A stretch of DNA of 64,000 nucleotides from Bacteroidales bacterium (GTDB taxonomy: Bacteria > Bacteroidota > Bacteroidia > Bacteroidales > UBA932), in NCBI GenBank assembly GCA_022648545.1, contig JALCMP010000002.1, positions 124,001 to 188,000 on the forward strand, written 5' to 3'. Shown here one piece after another: positions 55,944-63,890 of this stretch. The stretch's first letter is position 1, and every line of letters starts with the position of its first letter. The notes below the pieces were generated by a model. That model did not search any database, was not told the origin of the DNA, and worked only from the letters and a program-made list of their open reading frames with translations. Made by a program: the position numbers and the translations under genes.

Positions 55944-56786
55944 ATGAAGAATGACAGACAAATAAAAATAATGGGGATTGTCAACATAAACGACGAATCC
56001 TTCTATAGCAAAAGCAGATGCGGCAATGCCGAAGCAACGGAAAAAAGAATAGCTGAAATGATGGAAGAAGGAGCCGATATGATAGATATAGGCGGATGCT
56101 CCACGAGGCCCGGCTCGACACCGGTTTCACAGGAACAGGAATGGAAATACATTTCGAATTCAATAAAGCTAGTGGCTTCTTCGGCTACAGATATGGGGTT
56201 GTCAAAAGAAAAAGGCGGAAGTTTAAGATACAGGATCTCGGTAGATACCTTCAGATCCGAAATAGTACGGAGGATTTATGATATTATGGGAGATTTTACG
56301 GTAAACGACATCTCTTCCGGAGAAGACGATCCGGACATGCTTGCAACAGTTGGAGAACTGCACCTGCCGTATATAGCCATGCATAAAAGGGGAAATCCTA
56401 CGGACATGCAGCAAAAGTGCGATTATCCATACGGGGTGGTTAATGAAGTACATAAATATTTTTCGGATTTTGCTGAAAAAGCCGGAGAATACGGAATAAG
56501 CGAATACATGATAGATCCCGGATTCGGCTTTGCAAAAACAATTGAACAGAATTACGAGCTGATGAAAGGCATGGACGCACTTCTTGACCTGGGAAAAGAA
56601 ATACTTGTAGGGATATCGAGAAAGACTATGATATGGAAACCTCTCGGCATAACTCCCGACGAGGCATTAGCCGGAACGTGCGCCCTAAATTTTTATTCAT
56701 TGCAAAAGGGAGCGACAGTACTCAGGGTACATGACGTTAAGGAAGCCGTTCAAATGAAAAAAATCTACGGGCAACTTTATTTTTAG
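55944..56786 (+). CDS. folP: Dihydropteroate synthase
   Basis: Joins p-aminobenzoate to dihydropterin pyrophosphate in folate synthesis. TIM-barrel motifs in order: IMGIVNINDESFYSKSR, IDIGGCSTRPGSTPVS, ISVDTFRSEI, VNDISSGEDD, IAMHKRGNP, IDPGFGFAKTIEQN, VGISRKTMIW and LRVHDVKEAVQM. Loop 1 reads NINDESF where many bacteria have NVTPDSF. Length 280 is normal. It is followed at once by the purB promoter. Confidence 0.95.
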   Translation: MKNDRQIKIMGIVNINDESFYSKSRCGNAEATEKRIAEMMEEGADMIDIGGCSTRPGSTPVSQEQEWKYISNSIKLVASSATDMGLSKEKGGSLRYRISVDTFRSEIVRRIYDIMGDFTVNDISSGEDDPDMLATVGELHLPYIAMHKRGNPTDMQQKCDYPYGVVNEVHKYFSDFAEKAGEYGISEYMIDPGFGFAKTIEQNYELMKGMDALLDLGKEILVGISRKTMIWKPLGITPDEALAGTCALNFYSLQKGATVLRVHDVKEAVQMKKIYGQLYF

Positions 56787-56794
56787 TATATTTG
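56787..56794 (+). promoter_or_regulatory. -7 box for purB
   Basis: TATATTTG starts one base after the folP stop codon and lies 39 bases before the purB ATG. Confidence 0.5.
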
Positions 56795-56833
56795 CAGCCT
56801 GGAATTCGTTATAATATTTAATAAATCAAATTA

Positions 56834-58177
56834 ATGCCAACAACTTCATTATTAGCCGTTTCCCCTATAGACGGGAGATACAGGAAACAAGTCGAAAAAT
56901 TTAGCGGTTACTTTTCCGAATATGCATTGATAAAATACAGGATAAGAGTAGAAATAGAATATTTCATAGCGCTTTGCAATATTCCTCTGGACAGATTAAA
57001 GGATTTCCGCAAGGAAGATTTCGAAAAGATACGTTCGATTTACAGAGACTTTACTCCCGAGATGGCTGAAGAAGTAAAGGATATTGAAAAAACCACCAAT
57101 CACGACGTTAAGGCGGTAGAATATTATGTAAAGAGACATTTCAAGGCAATGGGATTCGAAAAGTTCGGGGAATTCATTCACTTCGGACTCACTTCTCAGG
57201 ACATAAACAATACGGCCGTTCCTCTCAGCCTCAAGGAAGCGATGAATGATATATATATACCTCTTCTGGACGAAGTGGAAGGCATCCTAAAAAACTATGC
57301 GGAAGAATGGAAAAATGTTCCCATGCTGGCTCATACCCACGGACAACCGGCATCGCCAACGCGCCTCGGAAAAGAGTTGAGCGTTTTTACCGCAAGGATA
57401 GACGAACAAAAGAGGCTGCTGTCTATGATCCCGTACTGCGCCAAATTCGGCGGAGCCACAGGTAATTTAAACGCACATTTCTATGCTTATCCGGAAATAG
57501 ACTGGAATAAATTCGCAAAAGAATTCATCGAAGGCGGGCTTGGCTTGAAACGCTCCTATCCCACGACCCAGATAGAACATTACGACGATCTTGCGGCTCT
57601 CTTTGACAACCTCAGAAGGATAAATAATATTTTAATAGATCTCTGCCGTGACATATGGACATATATTTCCATGGAATATTTCAGACAGAAAGTAAAGGAA
57701 GGGGAAGTCGGTTCTTCGGCAATGCCTCACAAGGTCAATCCAATAGATTTTGAAAATGCGGAAGGCAACCTGGGAATGGCGGACGCAATACTGGTCCACC
57801 TTTCTAATAAGCTCCCCATTTCCAGAATGCAGAGGGATCTTACCGATTCGACCGTACTAAGGAACGTTGGAGTTCCTCTGGCACACATGGTAATTTCCCT
57901 GAATTCTTTAAAAAAAGGACTGGGAAAACTTATTCTGAACAGGGAAAAATTGAACGAAGATCTTGAAAAGAACTGGGCTGTCGTAGCGGAAGGCATACAG
58001 ACATTACTGAGAAAGGAAGGCTATCCCAATCCGTACGAAACACTCAAAAAACTAACCAGAGGAAAGGCCCATATCAGCAAGGACGATATCCAGGAATTCG
58101 TAAAGGGTCTTTATGTATCCGACGAGATAAAGAAAAAATTGCTGGAAATTTCACCCATGAATTATACCGGCAAATAA
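56834..58177 (+). CDS. purB: Adenylosuccinate lyase
   Basis: Catalyses two fumarate-releasing steps in purine synthesis. The superfamily signature is GSSAMPHKVNPIDFENAEGN; TTNHDVKAVEYYVK, FGLTSQDINNTA and MLAHTHGQPASPTRLGKE are typical of the E. coli-type PurB. The 447 residues fit this subgroup. Its stop is followed directly by the ATG of the HAD gene, so the two are probably cotranslated. Confidence 0.97.
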   Translation: MPTTSLLAVSPIDGRYRKQVEKFSGYFSEYALIKYRIRVEIEYFIALCNIPLDRLKDFRKEDFEKIRSIYRDFTPEMAEEVKDIEKTTNHDVKAVEYYVKRHFKAMGFEKFGEFIHFGLTSQDINNTAVPLSLKEAMNDIYIPLLDEVEGILKNYAEEWKNVPMLAHTHGQPASPTRLGKELSVFTARIDEQKRLLSMIPYCAKFGGATGNLNAHFYAYPEIDWNKFAKEFIEGGLGLKRSYPTTQIEHYDDLAALFDNLRRINNILIDLCRDIWTYISMEYFRQKVKEGEVGSSAMPHKVNPIDFENAEGNLGMADAILVHLSNKLPISRMQRDLTDSTVLRNVGVPLAHMVISLNSLKKGLGKLILNREKLNEDLEKNWAVVAEGIQTLLRKEGYPNPYETLKKLTRGKAHISKDDIQEFVKGLYVSDEIKKKLLEISPMNYTGK

Positions 58178-59023
58178 ATGAAGGAATACAATTTCTATCT
58201 TTTCGACATAGACAGAACCTTATGGGACTTTGAAAAGAATGCCGAACACGCCATAGGGTCTATTTTCGATGACTACGATCTTCCATCTGTAATAAGCGCC
58301 GACAAAAAGGAATTCTTTCATAAATATGAAGAATACAACAACAAGCTCTGGAGGCTTCTGGACAAGGATGAGATAACCAAGGAGAAGCTAAAGGAATCCA
58401 GATATTTTCTTACTCTGGAATATTTCTTTCTTCATAAACACGCAAAAGGAGCATATGATGCTTCAATGTCCGATATACTGGCAGCTCTGAGAACCCTTTC
58501 GGACAAAGCCCTTTACGGAAAATTTCCACGGCTGGAAATGCTTAAAGGGCTGGCAGTGGAAATAGATGCGGAATATATGGAACGCATGAAAACCGAATCC
58601 GCCCTAATCCCTGGAGCAAGATACCTGCTTGAAGAACTTAAAAGCTGCGGAAAAAAAACAGCCGTAGTTTCCAATGGTTTTAAGGAAGCCCAGTATTTCA
58701 AATTAAAAAATTCAGGGATTATAGATCTCGTGGATTCCATTACCGTTTCGGAAGAAGCAGGATGCAAAAAGCCGAACCCGGATATTTTTGCAAGGGCCCT
58801 GGAAAAATTATGCGGAAAGGAATCTTTTGAAAAAAATGAAGACGCAATAAAAAGATCATCTCTTATGGCTGGCGACGATTACATAAATGACATAAAGGGG
58901 GCTGGAGATTACGGAATAGATCAATTTTATTTTGATCCCGAAGGAAAAGCTGAAGGCAAATCTACCTACCGTTCCGGGTGTCTTTGCGATATCCTTGATT
59001 TTCAGAACCGTCATTGCTCCTGA
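58178..59023 (+). CDS. HAD hydrolase, YjjG/5'-nucleotidase type
   Basis: Haloacid dehalogenase-fold phosphatase. Motif I is FDIDRTLWDFEKNA with Asp10 and Asp12; the LWDF extension is typical of the YjjG group of (pyrimidine) nucleotidases. Motif II is AVVSNGF, motif III is CKKPNPDIF, and motif IV is MAGDDYINDIKGA. A helical cap lies between about residues 20 and 110. Length 281 is longer than the usual 225-230, with extra sequence around AKGAYDASMSDI and GKESFEKNEDAIK. The final 62 bases overlap the convergent FtsB-like gene. Confidence 0.87.
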   Translation: MKEYNFYLFDIDRTLWDFEKNAEHAIGSIFDDYDLPSVISADKKEFFHKYEEYNNKLWRLLDKDEITKEKLKESRYFLTLEYFFLHKHAKGAYDASMSDILAALRTLSDKALYGKFPRLEMLKGLAVEIDAEYMERMKTESALIPGARYLLEELKSCGKKTAVVSNGFKEAQYFKLKNSGIIDLVDSITVSEEAGCKKPNPDIFARALEKLCGKESFEKNEDAIKRSSLMAGDDYINDIKGAGDYGIDQFYFDPEGKAEGKSTYRSGCLCDILDFQNRHCS

Positions 59024-59339
59024 TTATGTAAACGTCCTCGTCGTCCCTGTGGAAGAGATATTGCTCACGGGCAAATCTTTCCAGACTGTCGCGGTTGGAC
59101 TGAAGTTCTTTTAGCTGTTCATCGGCCTGTTTTATTGATTTCTCATAATAACGTATCTGTTCGGACTGACGCGCTACGGTGCGGAGATTGGATATGTAAT
59201 TTATTATGCTGTTGTTGTCTAAAAATATTATCACGACAAGAAACATAATAGTAACGAGGACATATTTGTTCCACACGAATCCGAATGCTACGGAGCGCGA
59301 TAGCTTTTCCCTTATCCGCCGGAATAAACCTTTAAGCAT
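58962..59339 (-). CDS. FtsB/DivIC-like septum formation initiator
   Basis: A 125-residue bitopic protein with a basic cytoplasmic N-terminus, one membrane helix (KYVLVTIMFLVVIIFLD, about 25-41) and a coiled coil (RTVARQSEQIRYYEKSIKQADEQLKELQSNRDSL), ending with the conserved FAREQYLFHRDDEDVYII. This is the FtsB/DivIC layout of the FtsQLB divisome complex. The last 62 bases lie on the opposite strand of the HAD gene. It is divergent from the nucleotidyltransferase through a very short shared promoter region. Confidence 0.88.
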   Translation of the reverse strand: MLKGLFRRIREKLSRSVAFGFVWNKYVLVTIMFLVVIIFLDNNSIINYISNLRTVARQSEQIRYYEKSIKQADEQLKELQSNRDSLERFAREQYLFHRDDEDVYIIRSNDGSENQGYRKDTRNGR

Positions 59340-59353
59340 ATCCTATTTTTTAG

Positions 59354-59361
59354 TAATTTTG
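59354..59361 (+). promoter_or_regulatory. -7 box for the nucleotidyltransferase, facing the ftsB-like box
   Basis: TAATTTTG, 29 bases before the ATG at 59391. It is one arm of the perfect inverted repeat TAATTTTG-A-CAAAATTA. Confidence 0.5.
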
Positions 59362-59362
59362 A

Positions 59363-59370
59363 CAAAATTA
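59363..59370 (-). promoter_or_regulatory. -7 box for the ftsB-like gene, facing the nucleotidyltransferase box
   Basis: Minus-strand TAATTTTG, 23 bases before the ATG at 59339, second arm of the inverted repeat. Confidence 0.5.
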
Positions 59371-59390
59371 ACAATTAAAAACAAAAATAT

Positions 59391-60299
59391 ATGAAACCTT
59401 CATTATTAATTCTGGCCGCGGGTATGGGAAGCAGATACGGCGGTCTGAAACAATTCGACGGCCTTGGCCCAAATAAGGAAACGATACTCGATTATTCCGT
59501 TTACGATGCCATAAAAGGAGGTTTCGGAAAAGTCGTATTCGTAGTCAGGAAAAGTTTCAGAAAAGAGATGGAAGAACTTACCCGCAAAAAATACGGATCG
59601 CTGGTAGATCTGGACTACGTAGAACAGGAACTCGATAAGATTCCAGAAGGATATGAACTTGATCCCGCCAGAATAAAACCATGGGGAACCGCCCACGCCA
59701 TGCTGATGGCAAAGTATGCGATAAAAGAACCGTTTGCGGTAATCAACGCGGACGATTATTACGGAAGGAACTCGTTCCGCATACTGGGCAACTTCCTTTC
59801 ATCATGTGCAAATTCCGAAGGCAAATATTCAATGATAGGTTTCTACCTCAACAAGACACTATCTGAAAGCGGATCCGTTTCAAGGGGAATATGTACTACC
59901 GATGAAAACGATTTTCTTACCAGCGTTGAAGAACATCTCGACATTGCAGAAAGAAAGGGCATAATAACCGGAACCGGCATGAACGGAAAGAACCATCCTC
60001 TGGAAGGCAATGCATATACATCCATGAACATGTGGGGATTCACTCCCGACATATTCCGATTTACCGAATCTATTTTCAAGGATTTCCTTAAAGAAAACGG
60101 ACATGAACCAAAAAAGGAATTTTACATACCGTACGTAGTAAATATCCTTATAAATAAAAATATGGCAAATGTAAAGATCCTTGCAACTCCCGACAGATGG
60201 TTCGGCGTAACTTACAAGGAAGACAGACCTATGGTTGTGGCAAAATTCAGGGAACTGGCCGATAAGGGAATATACCCTTCACCTCTTTTCCATGATTAA
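59391..60299 (+). CDS. Sugar-phosphate nucleotidyltransferase-like protein
   Basis: GT-A-type nucleotidyltransferase. The activation motif is LILAAGMGSRYGGLKQ; FAVINADDYYG provides the metal-binding Asp, and KPWGTAHAMLMAKYAI the nucleotide-specificity region. Length 302 is near the usual size. The sugar and nucleotide are unknown. It leads a compact four-gene set (nucleotidyltransferase, CPBP protease, ManA-like, Hsp15-like) in which each start overlaps the previous stop. Confidence 0.85.
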   Translation: MKPSLLILAAGMGSRYGGLKQFDGLGPNKETILDYSVYDAIKGGFGKVVFVVRKSFRKEMEELTRKKYGSLVDLDYVEQELDKIPEGYELDPARIKPWGTAHAMLMAKYAIKEPFAVINADDYYGRNSFRILGNFLSSCANSEGKYSMIGFYLNKTLSESGSVSRGICTTDENDFLTSVEEHLDIAERKGIITGTGMNGKNHPLEGNAYTSMNMWGFTPDIFRFTESIFKDFLKENGHEPKKEFYIPYVVNILINKNMANVKILATPDRWFGVTYKEDRPMVVAKFRELADKGIYPSPLFHD

Positions 60300-61158
60300 T
60301 AAAACCGATTATTTCCTTCCCGACCTGAAAGAATGCTGGATAATAGTCTTCCTTCTCATAGTAATAGGGGGAGTCGGCATAGGCTTTTGCCTGCAGCTGT
60401 TAGCAATGGTTTCGGATACGAAGATTACGGACATGAATGTTCTTTTTACCTATGTCCTGCCACTTTTACCGGCCCTTTTCTATATATTTCATAAAGGAAG
60501 GAAAGCCTTTTCGGAAGGGAAATCCTCAGGTTGCCCAATAGACGATCCGCATTACGGACGCCTTAAAATAGTTCCCCTTGCATTATTGCTTATAATAGGA
60601 TGTGAAACGCTTTCCCTGGTGTGCGAACCTCTGGGATCTATATTCGAAATGCCCGATCAGTTCAAGGAACTTTTTTCCAAAATATCCGGAGACGGATTCT
60701 GGTCGTTCTTATCAATTGTAATTGCAGCTCCCGTGCTGGAAGAATTCTTACTCAGGGGGATAATTGAAAGGGGACTGCTAAAATACAAAACACCTGCGGC
60801 CGCCATAATCTGGAGTGCATTTTTTTTCGCACTCATACACATGAACCCGTGGCAATCCATAGTTGCTTTCTTCTTCGGACTTTTTCTGGGATGGATATAC
60901 TGGAGAACCCACTCCTTACTGGCAACTATATTCATACACGCCGTCAACAACGGTACTTCATTTATGATAATGCTCCTATTTCCGGATTTACCCGTGGATT
61001 TCGACTTCCATAAATTGATAGCTTCAATATGGGGTACGGATACATATTATGCCGTATATGCGACAAGTCTCCTGCTGTTTCTCATTTCGGTATTCTTATT
61101 GCATAAATACCTCAGCAAATCCGGATTTGATAAAAAACGAATAACAGGAAACATATGA
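60292..61158 (+). CDS. CPBP-family intramembrane metalloprotease
   Basis: Multi-spanning membrane protein of the CAAX protease/Abi (CPBP) family, 288 residues. Active-site motifs are APVLEEFLLRGIIERGLL (EExxxR), FFALIHMNPWQ (FxxxH) and IFIHAVNN (HxxxN). At least six hydrophobic segments are visible, for example IIVFLLIVIGGVGIGFCLQLL. The ATG at 60292 (MINKTDYFLPD) is preferred over the track start at 60235; it overlaps the nucleotidyltransferase end by 8 bases. Substrates are unknown. Confidence 0.88.
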   Translation: MINKTDYFLPDLKECWIIVFLLIVIGGVGIGFCLQLLAMVSDTKITDMNVLFTYVLPLLPALFYIFHKGRKAFSEGKSSGCPIDDPHYGRLKIVPLALLLIIGCETLSLVCEPLGSIFEMPDQFKELFSKISGDGFWSFLSIVIAAPVLEEFLLRGIIERGLLKYKTPAAAIIWSAFFFALIHMNPWQSIVAFFFGLFLGWIYWRTHSLLATIFIHAVNNGTSFMIMLLFPDLPVDFDFHKLIASIWGTDTYYAVYATSLLLFLISVFLLHKYLSKSGFDKKRITGNI

Positions 61159-62123
61159 TAAATACGAAAAAATTATATCCCTTCAAATTTGCAGAAGGGA
61201 TGCAGATCCTCGACGAGAACAGTATTGTAAATAACGGATTCCTTGCCGAAAACACGTTAGACGAAATAATCGACACATATCTTACCGAAGCTCTGGGAGA
61301 AAAAGTCTTCCATCGCTTTAAGGGTATATTTCCGATTAACGTAAGCATAAGGGATATACGCGAAACGACTCCCCTGCTTACTCACCCCGACGACGAAACC
61401 TCTGGAGCAAGATATAATGCATACGGCAACACAAAAACGTGGCTAATATTGTCTGCGGATTCCGATGCAAGATTATATCTGGGGTTCAACAGGGACATGA
61501 CGGCTGCGGAATTCTATGATCGCTGCATGAAGGGAACAATAGAGGAAACTCTCAACCTGTATATTCCAAAAGCCGGCGAATATGTAAACATAGAGCCAGG
61601 ATGTGTGTATGCGGCTTCCGGAATCAAAATAATAGAAGTATCAGAAAATTCGGATGCTACATACAAACTTTGTATGCTTGACGGTAAAAATGCGGCCGAT
61701 GAAGATGAAAAGTTCGTTTACTCAGCAGGCATGTCAGAAGCTATGGACATAATCAGATACAAACAGCTTGACGGAAACGAATTTTATTTCGGACCGGCAT
61801 TATCTACAAAACCTCTGGCCGAAAAAAAGCAGTATTCCGTAACGCAGCGTTTTCTGCTCAATCCCATGAATGTCTCCCCTTCTACCCTCGACAGCTTCAT
61901 AATATATATATGTCTGAAGGGGAAAGCGAAGATACGAACCAACGACGAAATTACGGGAAGTATCCTAAAAGGCAATACTTATGATATAGGAGAAAACGAA
62001 ATAGTGCTTGTACCGTCGATAATGGAAGACTTTGAAATTTCCCCCGAGAACGGAAAATCCGTCATACTGGAGATAACGGTGCCGGAGGTAACCGCGGAAG
62101 AAGAAGACAAATACATAAAATGA
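61155..62123 (+). CDS. ManA-like cupin lacking most zinc ligands
   Basis: A 322-residue protein of the class I mannose-6-phosphate isomerase family, shown by SIVNNGFLAENTLDEIIDTYL and TPLLTHPDDETSGARYNAYG. Relative to active ManA, His77 (THPDD) is kept, but the Glu of GKTEMW is Lys94 (GNTKTW), the His of the PAGTVHA segment is Tyr152 (PGCVYAAS), and the catalytic Arg of the TYR motif reads TYK. The N-terminal WGG region is also missing. So it is probably not an isomerase, perhaps a binding or regulatory paralogue. It overlaps its neighbours by 4 bases on each side. Confidence 0.8.
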   Translation: MINTKKLYPFKFAEGMQILDENSIVNNGFLAENTLDEIIDTYLTEALGEKVFHRFKGIFPINVSIRDIRETTPLLTHPDDETSGARYNAYGNTKTWLILSADSDARLYLGFNRDMTAAEFYDRCMKGTIEETLNLYIPKAGEYVNIEPGCVYAASGIKIIEVSENSDATYKLCMLDGKNAADEDEKFVYSAGMSEAMDIIRYKQLDGNEFYFGPALSTKPLAEKKQYSVTQRFLLNPMNVSPSTLDSFIIYICLKGKAKIRTNDEITGSILKGNTYDIGENEIVLVPSIMEDFEISPENGKSVILEITVPEVTAEEEDKYIK

Positions 62124-62497
62124 TGGAAGAGACAAGGATAGACAAATACCTGTGGGCGATAAGAGTCTTCAAGACAAGATCCGATTCGGCGGAAGCATGC
62201 AAGAGCAGCCGAATACAATTAAACGGACACCCCGTAAAGCCATCCTCTCAGATAAAGGAATCCGACATCATTAACGTTAGGAAAGGAGCAGTAAAATTCT
62301 CGTACAAGGTAATATGCCCGATAGATAAAAGACAAGGGGCACAGTCTGTCCCAAAATATGCGGAAAATATAACCCCGCAGGAAGAACTCGAAAAACTTAA
62401 TCCTCCAAAGGAAATAATCTTCATGAAACGTGACAGAGGAACTGGAAGACCTACGAAAAAAGAAAGAAGGGATCTGGAAAAGATGTTTGAGGACTAA
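62120..62497 (+). CDS. Hsp15-like S4-domain RNA-binding protein
   Basis: A 125-residue protein with an N-terminal S4 domain (TRIDKYLWAIRVFKTRSDSAEACKSSRIQLNGHPVKPSSQI) and a basic C-terminal tail (RDRGTGRPTKKERRDLEKM), matching Hsp15/HslR, which rescues stalled 50S-nascent chain complexes in E. coli. The overlap with the ManA-like gene is 4 bases. Its end overlaps pth on the other strand by 4 bases. The gene symbol is left open because the E. coli role has not been shown in this phylum. Confidence 0.87.
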   Translation: MMEETRIDKYLWAIRVFKTRSDSAEACKSSRIQLNGHPVKPSSQIKESDIINVRKGAVKFSYKVICPIDKRQGAQSVPKYAENITPQEELEKLNPPKEIIFMKRDRGTGRPTKKERRDLEKMFED

Positions 62498-63066
62498 ACT
62501 GATTTATTGAACAGATTCATAGCTGTATCGGCTCCCGATACCACGAATGTCTTTATAGCTTCCCCCGCCCTGTCGAAAATACCCTGAAGCATTTCACTCT
62601 CGGCTGAAGTCCATTCGCCTATGACATAATCGACCTGATGGCCACGTGGGAATTCATTTCCTATACCTACCCTGATGCGGGCGAATTCACTGGTCCCTAT
62701 GCACTCTATTATATTCTTAAGACCGTTGTGCCCGCCGTCGCTTCCTTTTTTTCTTATTCTTATCGTACCAAGAGGAAGAGCTATGTCATCTACGACTACT
62801 ATCAGTCTGTCGGGAGTTATTTTCTCCCTGTCCATCCAATATCTGACGGCATTGCCGCTTAAATTCATATATGTGGAAGGCTTGAGAAGTATAAGTTTGT
62901 TCCCTCTGAAATTAATATTGTCCAACGATCCGTATCTCGAGGACAAAAAAGAAGTACCGGACTCCCTTATAAAGGAATCCAGTACCATAAATCCCATATT
63001 ATGACGGGTATTGCGATATTCGTCGCCTATATTTCCCAATCCTGCGATCAAAAAACTTCTACCCAT
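62494..63066 (-). CDS. pth: Peptidyl-tRNA hydrolase
   Basis: Releases peptides from tRNA after abortive translation. The catalytic His is in NTRHNMGFMVLDSF; LLKPSTYMNLSGNAVRYWM, VVVDDIALPLGTIRIRKKGSDGGHNGLKNI and RIRVGIGNEFPRGHQVDYVIGEW are all typical. Length 190 is normal. It lies 17 bases after rplY on the same strand, a common rplY-pth arrangement. Confidence 0.96.
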   Translation of the reverse strand: MGRSFLIAGLGNIGDEYRNTRHNMGFMVLDSFIRESGTSFLSSRYGSLDNINFRGNKLILLKPSTYMNLSGNAVRYWMDREKITPDRLIVVVDDIALPLGTIRIRKKGSDGGHNGLKNIIECIGTSEFARIRVGIGNEFPRGHQVDYVIGEWTSAESEMLQGIFDRAGEAIKTFVVSGADTAMNLFNKSV

Positions 63067-63083
63067 CTTAAAAGCGGAAAAGG

Positions 63084-63749
63084 TTATTTGGAACTCTTCT
63101 TGTCGGCATCTGATCCGGCTTCGGCAGCAGCTCCTTCTGCAGGTGCAGCACCTTCTTCTCCGGCTGTTTCACCGGCAGCTTGTGCGGCCGTATCTGTAGC
63201 AACTGCACGGGTCATCTTAATCGAACATATGACGGTCTTCTTGGGTACCAGAACGGTTACGCCGTCAAGTACGATATCACCGGCACAAAATGTATCTCCG
63301 ATCTTAAGAGGAGTAACATCAACGGTAAGATAATCGGGTAGACTGTCTATAAGGGCAGAAACCTTTACCTTTCTTGCATCGACGAACAATTTTCCACCGT
63401 CCTTTACACCTGCAGCAGCTCCGGTTATCTGAAGAGGAATTTCCATAACCACCGGTTTATCGGTTGATACAGCCAGAAAATCAATATGAAGAGGTTTGTC
63501 GCTTACCGGATGGAACTGCTTGTCATAAAGAATGCACATATGCTTTTTCCCTTCAATTTCTATGTCTATGATGTAGGAATTGGGAGTATTCAGTATGGCC
63601 GTAAGATCTCTTTCAGACAGCGCAAAATTAATATTCTCCGTTTTGTTTCCGTAGATTACGCAGGGAACCATGCCGGATTTGCGCAATGCGTTAAGATCAT
63701 GTTTAGTGCCCTTTTTTCTAAGAACACCCTGTAATGTAATAGAATCCAT
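63084..63749 (-). CDS. rplY: 50S ribosomal protein L25 (CTC form)
   Basis: 5S rRNA-binding protein of the long CTC type, with an N-terminal L25 domain (MDSITLQGVLRKKGTKHDLNALRKSGMVPCVIYG, and LYDKQFHPVSDKPLHIDFLAV) and a C-terminal TL5 domain (about 100-190). The tail is Ala/Gly/Glu-rich (AAAEAGSDADKKSSK). The ATG at 63749 is chosen over the track start at 63800 because it matches the family start and follows the promoter and leader. It is transcribed with pth. Confidence 0.94.
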   Translation of the reverse strand: MDSITLQGVLRKKGTKHDLNALRKSGMVPCVIYGNKTENINFALSERDLTAILNTPNSYIIDIEIEGKKHMCILYDKQFHPVSDKPLHIDFLAVSTDKPVVMEIPLQITGAAAGVKDGGKLFVDARKVKVSALIDSLPDYLTVDVTPLKIGDTFCAGDIVLDGVTVLVPKKTVICSIKMTRAVATDTAAQAAGETAGEEGAAPAEGAAAEAGSDADKKSSK

Positions 63750-63778
63750 AATATTAAAATTAAAAAACGTGTTACTCA

Positions 63779-63795
63779 GTCCGGGCCTTCCGGAC
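63779..63795 (-). promoter_or_regulatory. Second leader hairpin of rplY
   Basis: GTCCGG and CCGGAC pair around a 5-base loop in the predicted rplY leader, about 30 bases before the ATG. Confidence 0.5.
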
Positions 63796-63801
63796 CCCAT
63801 T

Positions 63802-63830
63802 GCACCAAAAAAGTTGCCTTTTTATGGTGC
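63802..63830 (-). promoter_or_regulatory. First leader hairpin of rplY
   Basis: GCACCA pairs with TGGTGC; past one A-A mismatch, five A-T pairs and a G-C pair extend the stem to a four-base loop. It lies at the predicted 5' end of the rplY transcript. Confidence 0.5.
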
Positions 63831-63831
63831 G

Positions 63832-63839
63832 CAAAGATA
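63832..63839 (-). promoter_or_regulatory. -7 box for rplY-pth
   Basis: Minus-strand TATCTTTG, 82 bases before the rplY ATG, leaving an unusually long leader for this window. Confidence 0.5.
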
Positions 63840-63864
63840 AGGAAAAAATCGTTAAAGATTATAG

Positions 63865-63872
63865 TATCTTTG
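63865..63872 (+). promoter_or_regulatory. -7 box for menA
   Basis: TATCTTTG, 18 bases before the menA ATG, back to back with the rplY box. Confidence 0.5.
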
Positions 63873-63890
63873 CATGAATTACAAATCGAT

